A stretch of DNA of 64,000 nucleotides from JABMQB01 sp963678235 (GCA_963678235.1 OY782766.1:124001-188000); one strand, 5' to 3'; counted from the stretch's first letter, positions 1 to 7,810 are shown. A program made the numbers and translations. The notes: generated by a model from the sequence alone, not told the origin.

Positions 1-1
1 T

Positions 2-616
2 GAATTTATGGTAGATAATATTTCTTGTGAAGGATGCGGTTATTGTGCCCGAATTTGTCCGGCAAGTGCCATTGCCATGAAGGATGATATGGTTGGAAAG
101 ACCTATATCTCGGATATTGGGGATGGATGTAAAATGGTACATGCTGCCTTACATATTGGTGCCGGGAATTCTGGCAAGTTGGTTGCGAAAGTGCGGAAGA
201 TGGCTCGTGAAATTGCAGAAAATGAACAGAGAGGCCTGATTCTAGTTGATGGGCCTCCGGGTATTGGATGCCCGGTTGTTTCAAGCCTTACCGGAGCCAG
301 TTTAGTTGTGTTGGTTACCGAACCAACCGTTTCAGGACTTCACGACTTAAAACGGGTGTATGCTTTGGTAAAGAAATTTAATATTCCAAGTGCGTGCATT
401 ATCAATAAATACGATTTGAATTTTCTTAAAACCAAGGAAATAGAAGAGTTTCTGGAAAATGAAGGAATTACGCATATTTCTAATATTGCCTACCGTGATT
501 CATTTTCAAAAGCAATAATCGAGGGGAAAACAATTCTGGAATTTGGCGATGGGCAACTTATCGAAAAGATTGAAAACAGCTGGAAGAAAATAAAATTATT
601 AATAGAAACCATTTAA
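2..616 (+). CDS. MinD/ParA-type P-loop ATPase with inserted ferredoxin domain (5' end outside window)
   Basis: The reading frame is open to the left edge, so the gene starts before the window; the ATG at position 8 is internal. The first visible residues hold a CxxCxxCxxxCP 4Fe-4S motif. After it come the MinD-fold pieces: a Walker-B-like LILVDGPPGIGCP segment and the VTEPTVSGLHDLKRV stretch typical of Mrp/MinD-like proteins with an inserted ferredoxin. The N-terminal Walker A and probably a second cluster motif are missing because of the cut. Family members are about 280-290 aa; 204 codons plus stop are seen here. They are cytoplasmic and thought to act in iron-sulfur or metallocluster handling. 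Only 10 bp separate it from the NifX-like gene, which implies one transcript. Confidence 0.85.
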   Translation, partial: EFMVDNISCEGCGYCARICPASAIAMKDDMVGKTYISDIGDGCKMVHAALHIGAGNSGKLVAKVRKMAREIAENEQRGLILVDGPPGIGCPVVSSLTGASLVVLVTEPTVSGLHDLKRVYALVKKFNIPSACIINKYDLNFLKTKEIEEFLENEGITHISNIAYRDSFSKAIIEGKTILEFGDGQLIEKIENSWKKIKLLIETI

Positions 617-626
617 AAGAGTTCGT

Positions 627-977
627 ATGAAAATTGCATTTACAACGAAAGGAGAAGATTGGGATTCGGCAATTGATCCACGTTTTGGGAGGGCGGAATA
701 CATTAGCCTGTTCGATGAGGAGAAAAATGAGTTTAGCTGCGTTGATAACAGCGAAATAGCACAACAAGACCATGGGGCTGGACCAATAACCGCTAAAAAG
801 TTATTTGACCTGGAAGCCGACGTTCTGATCACTGGAAATGGTCCGGGACAAAATGCTGCTAAGGTGTTGGAAAGCGCTCAAATAAAAATATTTGTGGGGG
901 CAGGCTCCATGACTACCAAACAGGCTTTCGAAGCTTACAAAAATCAAAAACTCGAAGAACTTACAAGTATTAATTAA
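627..977 (+). CDS. NifX/NifB-C-terminal-like dinitrogenase iron-molybdenum cofactor family protein
   Basis: A 116-aa protein with the single-domain NifX/MTH1175 layout: N-terminal MKIAFTTKG strand, the DPRFGRAEY signature, a middle DHGAGPITAKKL helix, then an ITGNGPGQNAAKVL glycine-rich loop and a GAGSMTTKQAFEAY segment. In this family such proteins bind or carry Fe-S/FeMo-co-like clusters, but many members occur in organisms without nitrogenase. It lies 10 bp after a ferredoxin-bearing MinD-type ATPase, a common pairing for this family. No nitrogenase structural gene is present in the window, so a role in nitrogen fixation is not shown; iron-sulfur or metal-cluster trafficking is the safer reading. 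Confidence 0.85.
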   Translation: MKIAFTTKGEDWDSAIDPRFGRAEYISLFDEEKNEFSCVDNSEIAQQDHGAGPITAKKLFDLEADVLITGNGPGQNAAKVLESAQIKIFVGAGSMTTKQAFEAYKNQKLEELTSIN

Positions 978-1044
978 TAGTAAAAAAGGATGGCAATCAA
1001 AGTAATAGCTTTAGTCTTGTCCAAATCCGTCAAAATAAAAAAAT

Positions 1045-2406
1045 ATGAAAGCTGATGTATTGATTATTGGAAGTAGTGCTGCTGGTTTGGTGGCTGCTAC
1101 CACCGGAAAAAGGATTTATCCGGAAAAGGAGTTTGTTGTGGTTTCAATGAATGATAAAACCCTGATCCCATGTGGGATACCATATGTTTTTGGATCTGTT
1201 GGTTGTACCGATAAAAATATTCTTCCGGCTCAAAAAATGTTTGAGTCAAACGGCATAAAATTTATTTATGATGAGGTGTTTAGCATCAATAGAAAAGAAA
1301 AAACAGTTTCCTTAAAAAACGGTGAAGACATTGTTTTTGACAAATTGGTGATCGGGACCGGGTCTTTGCCCTACAAACCGGAATGGCTTCCTGGAGTTGA
1401 TCTGGAAAATGTATTTACCGTTCCGAAGGATAAAAATTATTTGGATGGAATGCAGCAGAAGCTGGAAAGCTGCCAAAAAATAATTGTTATTGGTGCCGGA
1501 TTTATAGGTGTTGAAATCTCAGATGAATTGAAAAAGTGCGGTAAAGAAGTTACCCTGATCGAGAAGCTTCCAAGGATTTTAGGTTTGGCATTTGATGAAG
1601 ACATATCGTCAAGGGTACGAACGATGCTTGACGATCGCGGCGTGCAGGTACTCGCCGGAACTGGTGTAAAAGAAATTAGGGGCAAAGAAAAAGTCAAATC
1701 GGTAGTGCTTGATAACGATAAAACCCTGGATGCCGATGCAGTGATCCTGGCGATGGGCTACCGTCCAAATACAACACTTGCTGCAGCATCGCATATCCCG
1801 ATTAGCAACAAAGGTTTTATTAAAGTGGATGAATACATGCGCACCGACGATACCGATATTTTTGCAATTGGTGATTGTGCCGAGAAACGAGATTTTCTTA
1901 CGCGCCAGCCAAGCGCGGTAATGTTGGCGTCAACAGCTTGTGCCGAAGCCAGGGTAGCCGGAATGAACCTTTTCAAGTTATCGGCCATAAAAACTTTTAG
2001 CGGAACCATATCCATATTTGCAACGGCACTTGGAGGTTCAGGTTTTGGGGTTGCAGGGTTAACAGAAACCATGGCAAAAGATGCAGGTTTTGATATTGTA
2101 ACAGGTGTTGCCGAAGGAATTGACAGGCACCCCGGATCTTTGGATGATACGCATCAACAATTTGTAAAACTGATTGTGGGCAGGGAAGCCGGGATTATCC
2201 TTGGAGGTGAGGTGTTTGGAGGACTTTCGGTGGGTGAACTTACCAACCTTATTGGATTTATCATTCAAAACAGAATGAGCATTAATTCACTGCTAACGGC
2301 ACAAATCGGAACCCATCCTTTATTAACGGCATCGCCAGCGGGTTATCCACTTTTAAAAGCTGCTGAAAATGCTTCCATGAAATTATTGCAAGCGAATAAA
2401 AATTAG
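1045..2406 (+). CDS. FAD-dependent pyridine nucleotide-disulfide oxidoreductase, CoA-disulfide reductase / NADH oxidase type
   Basis: The 453-aa protein has the class's three nucleotide-binding marks: an N-terminal GSSAAGL FAD loop (residues 9-15), a central GAGFIGVEIS NAD(P)H-binding loop near residue 150, and the AIGDCAE FAD motif near residue 275. A single cysteine, Cys43 in LIPCGIPY, sits where CoA-disulfide reductases and water-forming NADH oxidases keep their redox-active Cys, instead of the CxxxxC pair of glutathione reductase. A dimerisation domain follows to the C terminus. The product is cytoplasmic and likely reduces a low-molecular-weight disulfide, polysulfide or oxygen with NAD(P)H. 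It lies 67 bp after the NifX-like gene. The exact substrate cannot be told from sequence. Confidence 0.82.
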   Translation: MKADVLIIGSSAAGLVAATTGKRIYPEKEFVVVSMNDKTLIPCGIPYVFGSVGCTDKNILPAQKMFESNGIKFIYDEVFSINRKEKTVSLKNGEDIVFDKLVIGTGSLPYKPEWLPGVDLENVFTVPKDKNYLDGMQQKLESCQKIIVIGAGFIGVEISDELKKCGKEVTLIEKLPRILGLAFDEDISSRVRTMLDDRGVQVLAGTGVKEIRGKEKVKSVVLDNDKTLDADAVILAMGYRPNTTLAAASHIPISNKGFIKVDEYMRTDDTDIFAIGDCAEKRDFLTRQPSAVMLASTACAEARVAGMNLFKLSAIKTFSGTISIFATALGGSGFGVAGLTETMAKDAGFDIVTGVAEGIDRHPGSLDDTHQQFVKLIVGREAGIILGGEVFGGLSVGELTNLIGFIIQNRMSINSLLTAQIGTHPLLTASPAGYPLLKAAENASMKLLQANKN

Positions 2407-2505
2407 CAATTCTATCTCGATGCCATTACCTGCTTTGTTGTTTAATGCGGCATTTCAAACAGGTTTTGGCATCCTTTTTTTTAATTGGATAAACCAACTT
2501 TAACC

Positions 2506-3348
2506 ATGAAAACATACCTAGATTGTATTCCTTGTTTTATGCAGCAGGCACTGAACACCGGCAGGGCAGCAGGCATGGAAGATGTTCACATAAAAGCCTT
2601 GCTAGATACCATTGGTGCCAAAATAAAACACTTTAAAATGCAAAATAACCCTCCGGAAATGGCCAATATTATCTATAAAGAAATCCGGAAAACAATTGGG
2701 CAAATCGATCCATACAAAGACCTCAAACAGCAGCATATTCGTGAAAGCCTTGCCCTGTATCCCGAACTAAAAGAAACAGTGGAGTATTCAGAGGATAAAT
2801 TATTGACTGCCATTCGCATTGCAATTGCCGGGAATATTATTGATATGGGGGTGAATAAAAAATTCAATATCTATAAAAATTTGGTACGCTCACTTAATCA
2901 GGATTTTGCCATTTTCGATTATCTCAAATTTAAGGCTACGCTACAAAAAGCACGCTCTGTTTTATACCTGGGCGATAATGCAGGGGAATCGGTTTTTGAC
3001 AAAGTACTCATTGAAGAGCTTAGAAAACCCGTGAATTTTGTGGTTCGGGGTATTCCTGTAATCAATGATGTAACAAAACAAGATGCAATTGATTCGGGTA
3101 TTGATAATGTGGCGGGCATTATGTCTTCCGGCTCAACAGCCCCGGCAACGATTTTAAAATTGTGCAATAAAAGGTTCCTTTCCAAATTCGACGAAGCTGA
3201 TATGATTATTAGCAAAGGGCAGGGTAATTTTGAAGGACTGTCGGGTACCCATAAGCCTGTATTTTTTCTTTTAAAGGCTAAATGCCATATTATTGCAAAA
3301 GAACTTGGCGTAAACGAAGGTGACATTATTCTAAAAAGTGCCATATAA
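2506..3348 (+). CDS. DUF89 / ARMT1-like domain protein (metal-dependent phosphatase-like)
   Basis: The start was placed at the ATG at 2506, where the protein begins MKTYLDCIPCF as in the prokaryotic AF1104-like DUF89 family; an upstream TTG at 2485 would add seven unrelated residues. The 280-aa product has the N-terminal CxxC (DCIPC), a helical first half, and the family's core: YLGDNAGESVFD near residue 155, and a later stretch with ISKGQGNFEG. DUF89 proteins are metal-dependent phosphatases, some acting on damaged phosphometabolites; the aspartates and asparagines of DNAGE are the metal-site residues in characterised members. It follows the flavoprotein by 99 bp and probably ends the cluster. 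Confidence 0.82.
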   Translation: MKTYLDCIPCFMQQALNTGRAAGMEDVHIKALLDTIGAKIKHFKMQNNPPEMANIIYKEIRKTIGQIDPYKDLKQQHIRESLALYPELKETVEYSEDKLLTAIRIAIAGNIIDMGVNKKFNIYKNLVRSLNQDFAIFDYLKFKATLQKARSVLYLGDNAGESVFDKVLIEELRKPVNFVVRGIPVINDVTKQDAIDSGIDNVAGIMSSGSTAPATILKLCNKRFLSKFDEADMIISKGQGNFEGLSGTHKPVFFLLKAKCHIIAKELGVNEGDIILKSAI

Positions 3349-3765
3349 GATTAAGTATCAAGATGAAAGTATTAAGTACTTAGATTTTTGAAAATCTTAT
3401 TACACATATTTCTATTTAAATATTGCTTTTTATTGAATTCATATTAATCCTACATGCTTTTAATGCCCAGAGGTTTTAAATAAATAGGCTTTGTGCTCCT
3501 TGGTGTCTTGGAGTCTTTGTGGCAAATTGCTGGCGTAGTTCATGTATTTAAACTTGCTGTATATCATTATTTATAGGCTTTTGAGATAATTTGCAATACG
3601 GGAGGTAATGTAAATTAGGTATAGAACCTAAGTGTTTTGATTACAACAAACATTATTCTTGCAAAATTATCGGTATGTAAACAAATTGTTTAATATTGAA
3701 TAATTAAAATACCAAAAAGATATATTATATTGTATAATTTCGATGTTTGTGTAAAAATAAATGCG
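3349..3765. other. intergenic region without a gene (417 bp)
   Basis: No credible ORF was found. A 7-bp-arm hairpin at 3382-3397 just after the DUF89 gene could slow or end transcription but has no clear U-run. Around 3491-3526 is a stretch reading cttggtgtcttggagtcttt that resembles a degenerate intergenic repeat often met in Bacteroidota. At 3614-3632 there is a short inverted repeat, TTAGGT/ACCTAA. The last 100 bp are very AT-rich and probably hold the promoter of the small-gene trio, but no TAnnTTTG element stands out. Confidence 0.5.
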
Positions 3766-4011
3766 ATGTCGATACAAAATGCTATTTATTTCACGGAAAT
3801 TTACAAAGCAGAAGATCAGCTTCGTCAATATTTGGCCAGTTTAGGATCGGCGGATGACGTTCGTACATATTTAAAGGAACTGGACCTTGAATTCACGGAC
3901 GAGGAGTTTGAAGAAGCATTCAATTTACAGGTTGTACAATGTGCTGATGAAGTTGACCACAATATTTTAAAACAAGTAAAACAGGCATATGTGATGCTTG
4001 TTACAAGTTAA
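3766..4011 (+). CDS. Nif11-like small protein
   Basis: The ATG at 3766 gives an 81-aa protein starting MSIQNAIYF; a TTG at 3730 would only add twelve residues unlike the family. The first 55 residues follow the Nif11 pattern: Met-Ser start, a helix with FTEIYKAEDQLRQYL, a spacer, then LDLEFTDEEFEEAF, matching the G-x-x-F-T-x-E-E signature of Nif11 and of Nif11-type RiPP leaders. The C-terminal 25 residues hold one Cys (VVQCADE) and no double-glycine cleavage site, so a peptide precursor role is not supported. It opens a three-gene unit, with the next start 11 bp downstream behind a strong Shine-Dalgarno. Function is unknown; the match is by pattern only. Confidence 0.6.
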   Translation: MSIQNAIYFTEIYKAEDQLRQYLASLGSADDVRTYLKELDLEFTDEEFEEAFNLQVVQCADEVDHNILKQVKQAYVMLVTS

Positions 4012-4021
4012 GAAGGAGTTT

Positions 4022-4351
4022 ATGGAACAAAATATTGCACTAAGGCCATTAGGAAAATTAATGAATCTGATTGAGAGTTCGGGTTATCAGTTGGAATATC
4101 AATACGAAGATTTGGTATTTGTAAACCATACGGCATTTTTATTTCGTTTTGATGAGCATGATTCAAACCTGGTACTGGTTCATTTTAACGAAGATTGTGA
4201 TCAGGAATCTAAAGCAAACCTAAGTGAGAAATTGGTAAGCTTGGCAGCAACAGAAGATGTAAAGTTGTCCATTTCTACCGATTATCAATTGAAATCAGAA
4301 GAAGGAAAAGAAGAAGTTCAAATAATTTTTAAGGAGGAGAGTGATGTATAA
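4022..4351 (+). CDS. small acidic hypothetical protein, second gene of Nif11-like trio
   Basis: The start at 4022 is fixed by an AAGGAG at 4013-4018, an unusually strong Shine-Dalgarno for this phylum. The 109-aa product is acidic and soluble, with no signal peptide. Predicted from its pattern, it alternates helix (LGKLMNLIESSGYQLEY) and strands (DLVFVNHTAFLFRFD, NLVLVHFNED), then a helix and two more strands. This resembles the small alpha/beta folds of YbjN-like or type-III-chaperone-like proteins, but no family is recognised. Its last codons overlap the start of the next ORF by 8 bp, so the two are probably translationally coupled. Confidence 0.7.
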   Translation: MEQNIALRPLGKLMNLIESSGYQLEYQYEDLVFVNHTAFLFRFDEHDSNLVLVHFNEDCDQESKANLSEKLVSLAATEDVKLSISTDYQLKSEEGKEEVQIIFKEESDV

Positions 4352-4481
4352 GGATTTTTTTGATTTTTATTCGAACAGTGAATTTAAGAAAGACGTTGAA
4401 ACCATCAAATGGAACCACGATATTGCCATTCCAACCCCAATGGATGAGCTACAGTTTGATGAATGGTTTAGTTGGAACTAG
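4344..4481 (+). CDS. 45-aa acidic small protein, translationally coupled
   Basis: An ATG at 4344 lies 8 bp inside the end of the preceding gene and has an aaggaggagagtg Shine-Dalgarno at 4331-4343. The frame runs 45 codons to TAG at 4479-4481. The peptide begins MYKDFFDFYSN, is rich in Asp/Glu and aromatic residues, and ends DEWFSWN. There is no signal sequence, transmembrane segment or Cys. Strong ribosome binding and coupling argue for a real gene despite its size. It could be a small regulatory or binding partner of the two upstream proteins; function is unknown. Confidence 0.6.
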   Translation: MYKDFFDFYSNSEFKKDVETIKWNHDIAIPTPMDELQFDEWFSWN

Positions 4482-4606
4482 TCTCAAGCTTAGCTTCAAG
4501 CCTCAAGTTTCAAACTGTCATTTCGAACGAAGTGAGAAATCTCTTTCAATATGCAAGACAGGACAAGTAACCAGTAACCAGCAACTTGCAACCAGTAACC
4601 AGTCTG
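4482..4606. repeat. intergenic repeat sequences between convergent genes
   Basis: This spacer between convergent genes is made of repeats. At 4484-4512 are caag/cctcaag repeats. At 4517-4544 is one arm of a palindromic repeat with core tgtcatttcgaacgaagtga. At 4567-4602 the motif ccagtaaccag occurs several times. A full copy of the palindromic repeat, with both arms, lies at 18621-18699. Such elements are non-coding and often sit at gene ends. Confidence 0.55.
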
Positions 4607-5728
4607 CTATTTCACTTGCCTGATTTGGTTGAAGTGAATGCCCAAAAGTTTTTCGTAATACCTGATTTGTTTCAGTTCAAAATTGGTAACAATACTCAAC
4701 GAAATTCCGTCCCTTCCTGCCCGGGCAGTCCTTCCGCTCCGGTGCGTATAATATTCGTCTTTATCGGGTAATTGGTAATGTACCACAAATGCCAGCGCTT
4801 CAATATCCAGTCCGCGTGCTGCCAAATCGGTGGCAACCAGTATTTGCAAGCTTTTGTTTTTAAAGGCACGCATCACTTTATCACGTTCTTTTTGCAGTAA
4901 ATCACCGTGAATGGCATCGCATGCAATATTTCGGGCTTTTAACTGTTTAGCCAGATTTTGGGCAATGCCTTTGGTTTTACAGAATACTACGCCGCGGTAT
5001 TTATGCTGCGATTTTAAAAACTGAACAAGCACTTGTGTTTTTTCATTCTCATTACAAATAACAAACTGGTGTTCAATGTTTTTATTGATCACATTTTTGC
5101 CGCTAACTTCAATTCTATGGGCATCGGGCGAGAGGTGTTGTTCCACCATATTCTGGATACCATCGGGCATCGTTGCTGAAAATAGCCACTTGTTTTTCAC
5201 CGATGATAAATACCCGAGTATTTCATTCAGTTCCTCCTTAAAACCCATGCTTAGCATTTCGTCGGCTTCATCTAAAACCACCATTTTAACATTGCTCAGA
5301 TCAACAGCTTCTCGTTTTACCAGGTCGATCAACCTTCCGGGTGTTGCCACAATAATATGGGTAGGTTTTTTCAAGGCATTTATGTGCCATTCAATTTGTT
5401 TGCCTCCAAAAACGGCTTCCGTGAAAATTTTTGCAGTGTATTTGGTGTATTTAAAAAATTGCTTGGCTATTTGTTGCCCCAGTTCACGTGTTGGGCATAA
5501 AACCAACCCCTGAACAACTTTTTGTTGCGGATCAATTCTATGGAGCATGGGTAAACCATAAGCAGCAGTTTTTCCTGTTCCGGTTTGGGCTTGTCCAACA
5601 AGGTCTGTATCTGCTTCCAACAGCAAAGGAATTACCTGTTTTTGAATTTCAGTTGGGGTAACAATATTCAATTCATTTAATCCTTTTACGAAATTCTTTC
5701 CGATTCCGAGCTCCTTAAAATTTTCCAC
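4607..5728 (-). CDS. DEAD-box ATP-dependent RNA helicase
   Basis: The 373-aa protein has every core helicase motif in order: a Q motif (F-K-E-L-G with TPTEIQKQ, residues 4-31), motif I AQTGTGKT (residue ~47), Ia PTRELGQQ, Ib TPGRLID, II DEAD, III SAT, IV-V with VVFCKT and ATDLAARGLDI, and VI HRSGRTARAGRDG near the C terminus. It is short: the usual basic C-terminal extension or DbpA-type RNA-binding domain is absent, so it is a core-only RhlE/CshA-like helicase. It likely unwinds structured RNA during ribosome assembly or cold growth. The gene is monocistronic, with a -7 element TACTTTTG about 20 bp before the start codon. Confidence 0.93.
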   Translation of the reverse strand: MENFKELGIGKNFVKGLNELNIVTPTEIQKQVIPLLLEADTDLVGQAQTGTGKTAAYGLPMLHRIDPQQKVVQGLVLCPTRELGQQIAKQFFKYTKYTAKIFTEAVFGGKQIEWHINALKKPTHIIVATPGRLIDLVKREAVDLSNVKMVVLDEADEMLSMGFKEELNEILGYLSSVKNKWLFSATMPDGIQNMVEQHLSPDAHRIEVSGKNVINKNIEHQFVICNENEKTQVLVQFLKSQHKYRGVVFCKTKGIAQNLAKQLKARNIACDAIHGDLLQKERDKVMRAFKNKSLQILVATDLAARGLDIEALAFVVHYQLPDKDEYYTHRSGRTARAGRDGISLSIVTNFELKQIRYYEKLLGIHFNQIRQVK

Positions 5729-5750
5729 AACAGTGTTTTTTAATTTTCCG

Positions 5751-5758
5751 CAAAAGTA
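5751..5758 (-). promoter_or_regulatory. -7 promoter element of the DEAD-box helicase gene
   Basis: Read on the minus strand this is TACTTTTG, a perfect match to the Bacteroidota -7 consensus TAnnTTTG. The transcription start would fall near 5745, leaving a leader of under 20 nt before the ATG at 5728. No clear TTTG -33 element lies at the usual 19-21 bp spacing. Confidence 0.45.
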
Positions 5759-5835
5759 ACAATTAAAATTTGTTGTTTAGAATTTTACTTAAGAACCTTA
5801 AAAAGTAGCAATAAATTGAGATTAGCTATTAAAAG

Positions 5836-5886
5836 CAAAAAATAGAACCGGTCCTTTTAAAATCTCAAAAGAAGGAACGGTTATTT
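5836..5886 (-). terminator. rho-independent terminator of the degraded glycoside hydrolase gene
   Basis: On the minus strand arms of the form aaccgttcctt / aaggaccggtt enclose an A-rich loop and run into a U-rich tract (ctattttttgctttt). It begins about 25 bp after the stop codon of the remnant at 5910-6076 and points the same way, so it is most likely that gene's own terminator, preserved after the body was lost. Confidence 0.55.
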
Positions 5887-5909
5887 AAGGATATAACTAA
5901 GTGCTTAAT

Positions 5910-6076
5910 TTATAAAATAGTAATCCCCTCAGGCGCATCAATTTTTGTTTCTATTTCACCATTCGGAAGTTTTGTATGCTTTACTTTAACAACACCAAAG
6001 GGGTGGGGAAGCTTCCTTCCGCCCAATCAAGATTGCCGAGATGAGGATCTATTTTGCTTTCATAAGATGAGTAATT
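5910..6076 (-). pseudogene. remnant of a glycoside hydrolase C-terminus (alpha-L-rhamnosidase-like)
   Basis: On the minus strand two adjoining frames give a recognisable protein tail. The upstream frame reads SKIDPHLGNLDWAEGSFP; the next, after a frameshift near 6010, reads LPHPFGVVKVKHTK, then LPNGEIETKIDAPEGITIL and a stop at 5910-5912. The pattern G-x-L-x-W-A-x-G-x-x-P-H-P-x-G followed by V-K-V and an alternating I/E-rich beta-strand is typical of the C-terminal beta-sandwich of GH78-like rhamnosidases. No upstream part of the enzyme is present: beyond ~6080 the frames close and a dispersed repeat begins. The exact GH family is an inference from a short tail. Confidence 0.55.
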
Positions 6077-6130
6077 TAGTTGGAGAACTAAATTTAGGCA
6101 CTATTTTTCAGAAACAAAATAAAGCGGGAT

Positions 6131-6237
6131 ACAATTGTTATTTCCTGTTATTATTTTTACTTTTAGACAAATTGTTTGAAACCCGGCTGCACATAGAAAA
6201 AGCGACTCAGAAAAGAACTGCTACCCCCGGATTTTTT
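6131..6237 (+). repeat. dispersed ~107-bp repeat, copy 1
   Basis: This copy matches 9162-9267 closely (about 80% by eye) and 19667-19771 more weakly (about 60%). Shared blocks are caattgttatttcctgt at the left end (copies 1 and 2), ttgtttgaaacccggctgca in the middle, and gaactgc-acccccggattt at the right end. The middle CCGGCTGC and the right-hand GC-ACCCCCGG can pair imperfectly, so the transcript could form a stem-loop. It lies 152 bp before a lipoprotein gene. A 64-codon ORF through it is judged fortuitous because copy 2 does not keep it. Confidence 0.6.
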
Positions 6238-6389
6238 AAGCAAAACATATATTTAACTTAATTAAACTCCAGAGCTAATGGTTTGTAAATAATATTAATA
6301 CAGATTGCAAATTCGCGTAGGTATAATATTACATAATACAATAATCAGGGAACTAGTATAAAAAGGAATAATTAATTAAAATATAAGAA

Positions 6390-6941
6390 ATGAAAAAACT
6401 ATTATTTTTAGGTCTAATTCTTCTTTTTTCATGCAAAAAAAGTGATGATTCAATAGAGAACAGGTTATCTGAATTAACACATTTGTCTGGGCATAATGGA
6501 ATTTCTTATTCAGAGAGTTATGATAAATGGAGTTATTTAAAAAACCAAAATGGGAACTCTTATGTTTACCAGACAACTTTTTCTTCATGGACAGGTTTTA
6601 GTTGCACTACTGAACTGAAAATTATAAATGGTGAGGTAGTATCCAGAATTTATCAAGAGTACCATGTAGACTATCCTAATAATCCACATGAAATAATTGA
6701 TACATATCTCGAAACAAAAAATGATTTGGGGACTCATGATAAAGGAGCAGCCCCCATGACAATTGACGAGTTATACGCTAGCTGTGCAAGCGATTATTTA
6801 GTAGTAGACGAAGAAAACAATAACATATATTTTCAGACAGAAATTAATGGACTAATGACAATTTGTGGGTTTGTTCCAAAAGGATGTGCGGACGATTGTT
6901 ATAGGGGGATTACTATTAATTCATTTGATTGGATTGAATAA
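6390..6941 (+). CDS. hypothetical lipoprotein
   Basis: The 183-aa product starts with a lysine pair and a hydrophobic core ending in LLFSC, a signal-peptidase-II lipobox with the lipid Cys at residue 15, followed by polar KKSDDS. It is therefore exported and lipid-anchored. The mature part holds six further cysteines, including a CADDC pair near the C terminus, which may form disulfides in the periplasm or on the surface. No domain is recognised. It is preceded by a dispersed repeat and stands alone, with 133 bp to the next gene. Confidence 0.75.
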   Translation: MKKLLFLGLILLFSCKKSDDSIENRLSELTHLSGHNGISYSESYDKWSYLKNQNGNSYVYQTTFSSWTGFSCTTELKIINGEVVSRIYQEYHVDYPNNPHEIIDTYLETKNDLGTHDKGAAPMTIDELYASCASDYLVVDEENNNIYFQTEINGLMTICGFVPKGCADDCYRGITINSFDWIE

Positions 6942-7074
6942 TATTCATTAAAAATTCTAGGTTATGTCCAATGCCAAAATATTGCATAGTTTGCAATTAC
7001 GCGATAGCTGATGCTTGTAAGTGGGATGAGGCTCTATATAAGTTACGCTCAATAATAAATGAAGACCTGCAAAT

Positions 7075-7761
7075 ATGAAAAAAAGAATACTGGTCTATAG
7101 CTTCTTGGCTTCATTAACAATGTCGTGTAATTCGGTTTATCACCCAATGACAACCGACGTTCCCTTAATCAGTGAAAAGAACGATTTAAGAGTGGATGCC
7201 GGAATTTCAATTGTTCCTTCAGCCAATGCAACAATCTCATACGGGTTGACCGATAAAATTGCAGTTCAGGGATTTGGGAGTGTTGGGGCAGATGACAAGT
7301 ACTATGTTCAGGTTGCATCGGGAATATACCGGAATAGGGGAGATAATACTATTTTGGAACTTTATGGTGGGTTCGGCTATGGTTATGGAAATGCCTATAA
7401 AGATGCGAATCCGGGCAACTTATTAGGTGATTATCAGCTCTGTTTTGGACAACTTAATTTCGGTAAAATTGCAGGCAGTACATCAAACTTGGAGACAGGG
7501 ATTGGGCTAAAAGCCGGGTATCTGCATTCAAATTTAACCGATAAAAATTATTACAGCTGGATTTCGGAGACAGGTTCATTTAATTCTTATCACGATAAAA
7601 GCATATTAGTTGAGCCAGTTGGATTTATCAGGTTTGGAGGCGAGAAACTAAAGGTTAATGTAAAACTTGGAGGCACATTCATTTACAAATTCACGAACAC
7701 TGACAGGGAATTGCCATATAATCCTATAAATTTTGGAATCGGATTAAATTATAGATTATGA
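7075..7761 (+). CDS. lipoprotein with outer-membrane beta-barrel-like sequence
   Basis: A 228-aa protein with a type-II signal peptide: lipobox LTMSC, Cys18. After about 30 polar residues the sequence alternates hydrophobic and polar residues in Gly/Tyr-rich strands (NATISYGLTDKIAVQGFGSVG, YGGFGYGYGNAY), ending IGLNYRL. That is the pattern of small eight-to-ten-stranded outer-membrane barrels, unusual in combination with a lipobox. It could be a lipidated barrel or a surface-exposed beta protein. The gene starts a run of three closely spaced secreted-protein genes (49 bp, then a 1-bp overlap). Function is unknown. Confidence 0.7.
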   Translation: MKKRILVYSFLASLTMSCNSVYHPMTTDVPLISEKNDLRVDAGISIVPSANATISYGLTDKIAVQGFGSVGADDKYYVQVASGIYRNRGDNTILELYGGFGYGYGNAYKDANPGNLLGDYQLCFGQLNFGKIAGSTSNLETGIGLKAGYLHSNLTDKNYYSWISETGSFNSYHDKSILVEPVGFIRFGGEKLKVNVKLGGTFIYKFTNTDRELPYNPINFGIGLNYRL

Positions 7762-7810
7762 GCAATATAAAAAGATCAAATTGCAAAACTTCCTAGCCGA
7801 TAAATAGATT

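Noticed and set aside
2..977. Nitrogen-fixation gene cluster
   Set aside because: NifX-like and MinD-ferredoxin proteins occur widely without nitrogenase; no nifH, nifD, nifK or nifB is in the window.
3766..4481. RiPP biosynthetic cluster led by a Nif11 leader peptide
   Set aside because: No double-glycine site, Cys/Ser/Thr-rich core, LanM, radical-SAM or protease/transport gene is adjacent.
6067..6261. 64-aa ORF across repeat copy 1
   Set aside because: It covers the repeat, is not kept in the similar copy at 9162, and has no ribosome-binding site or family match.
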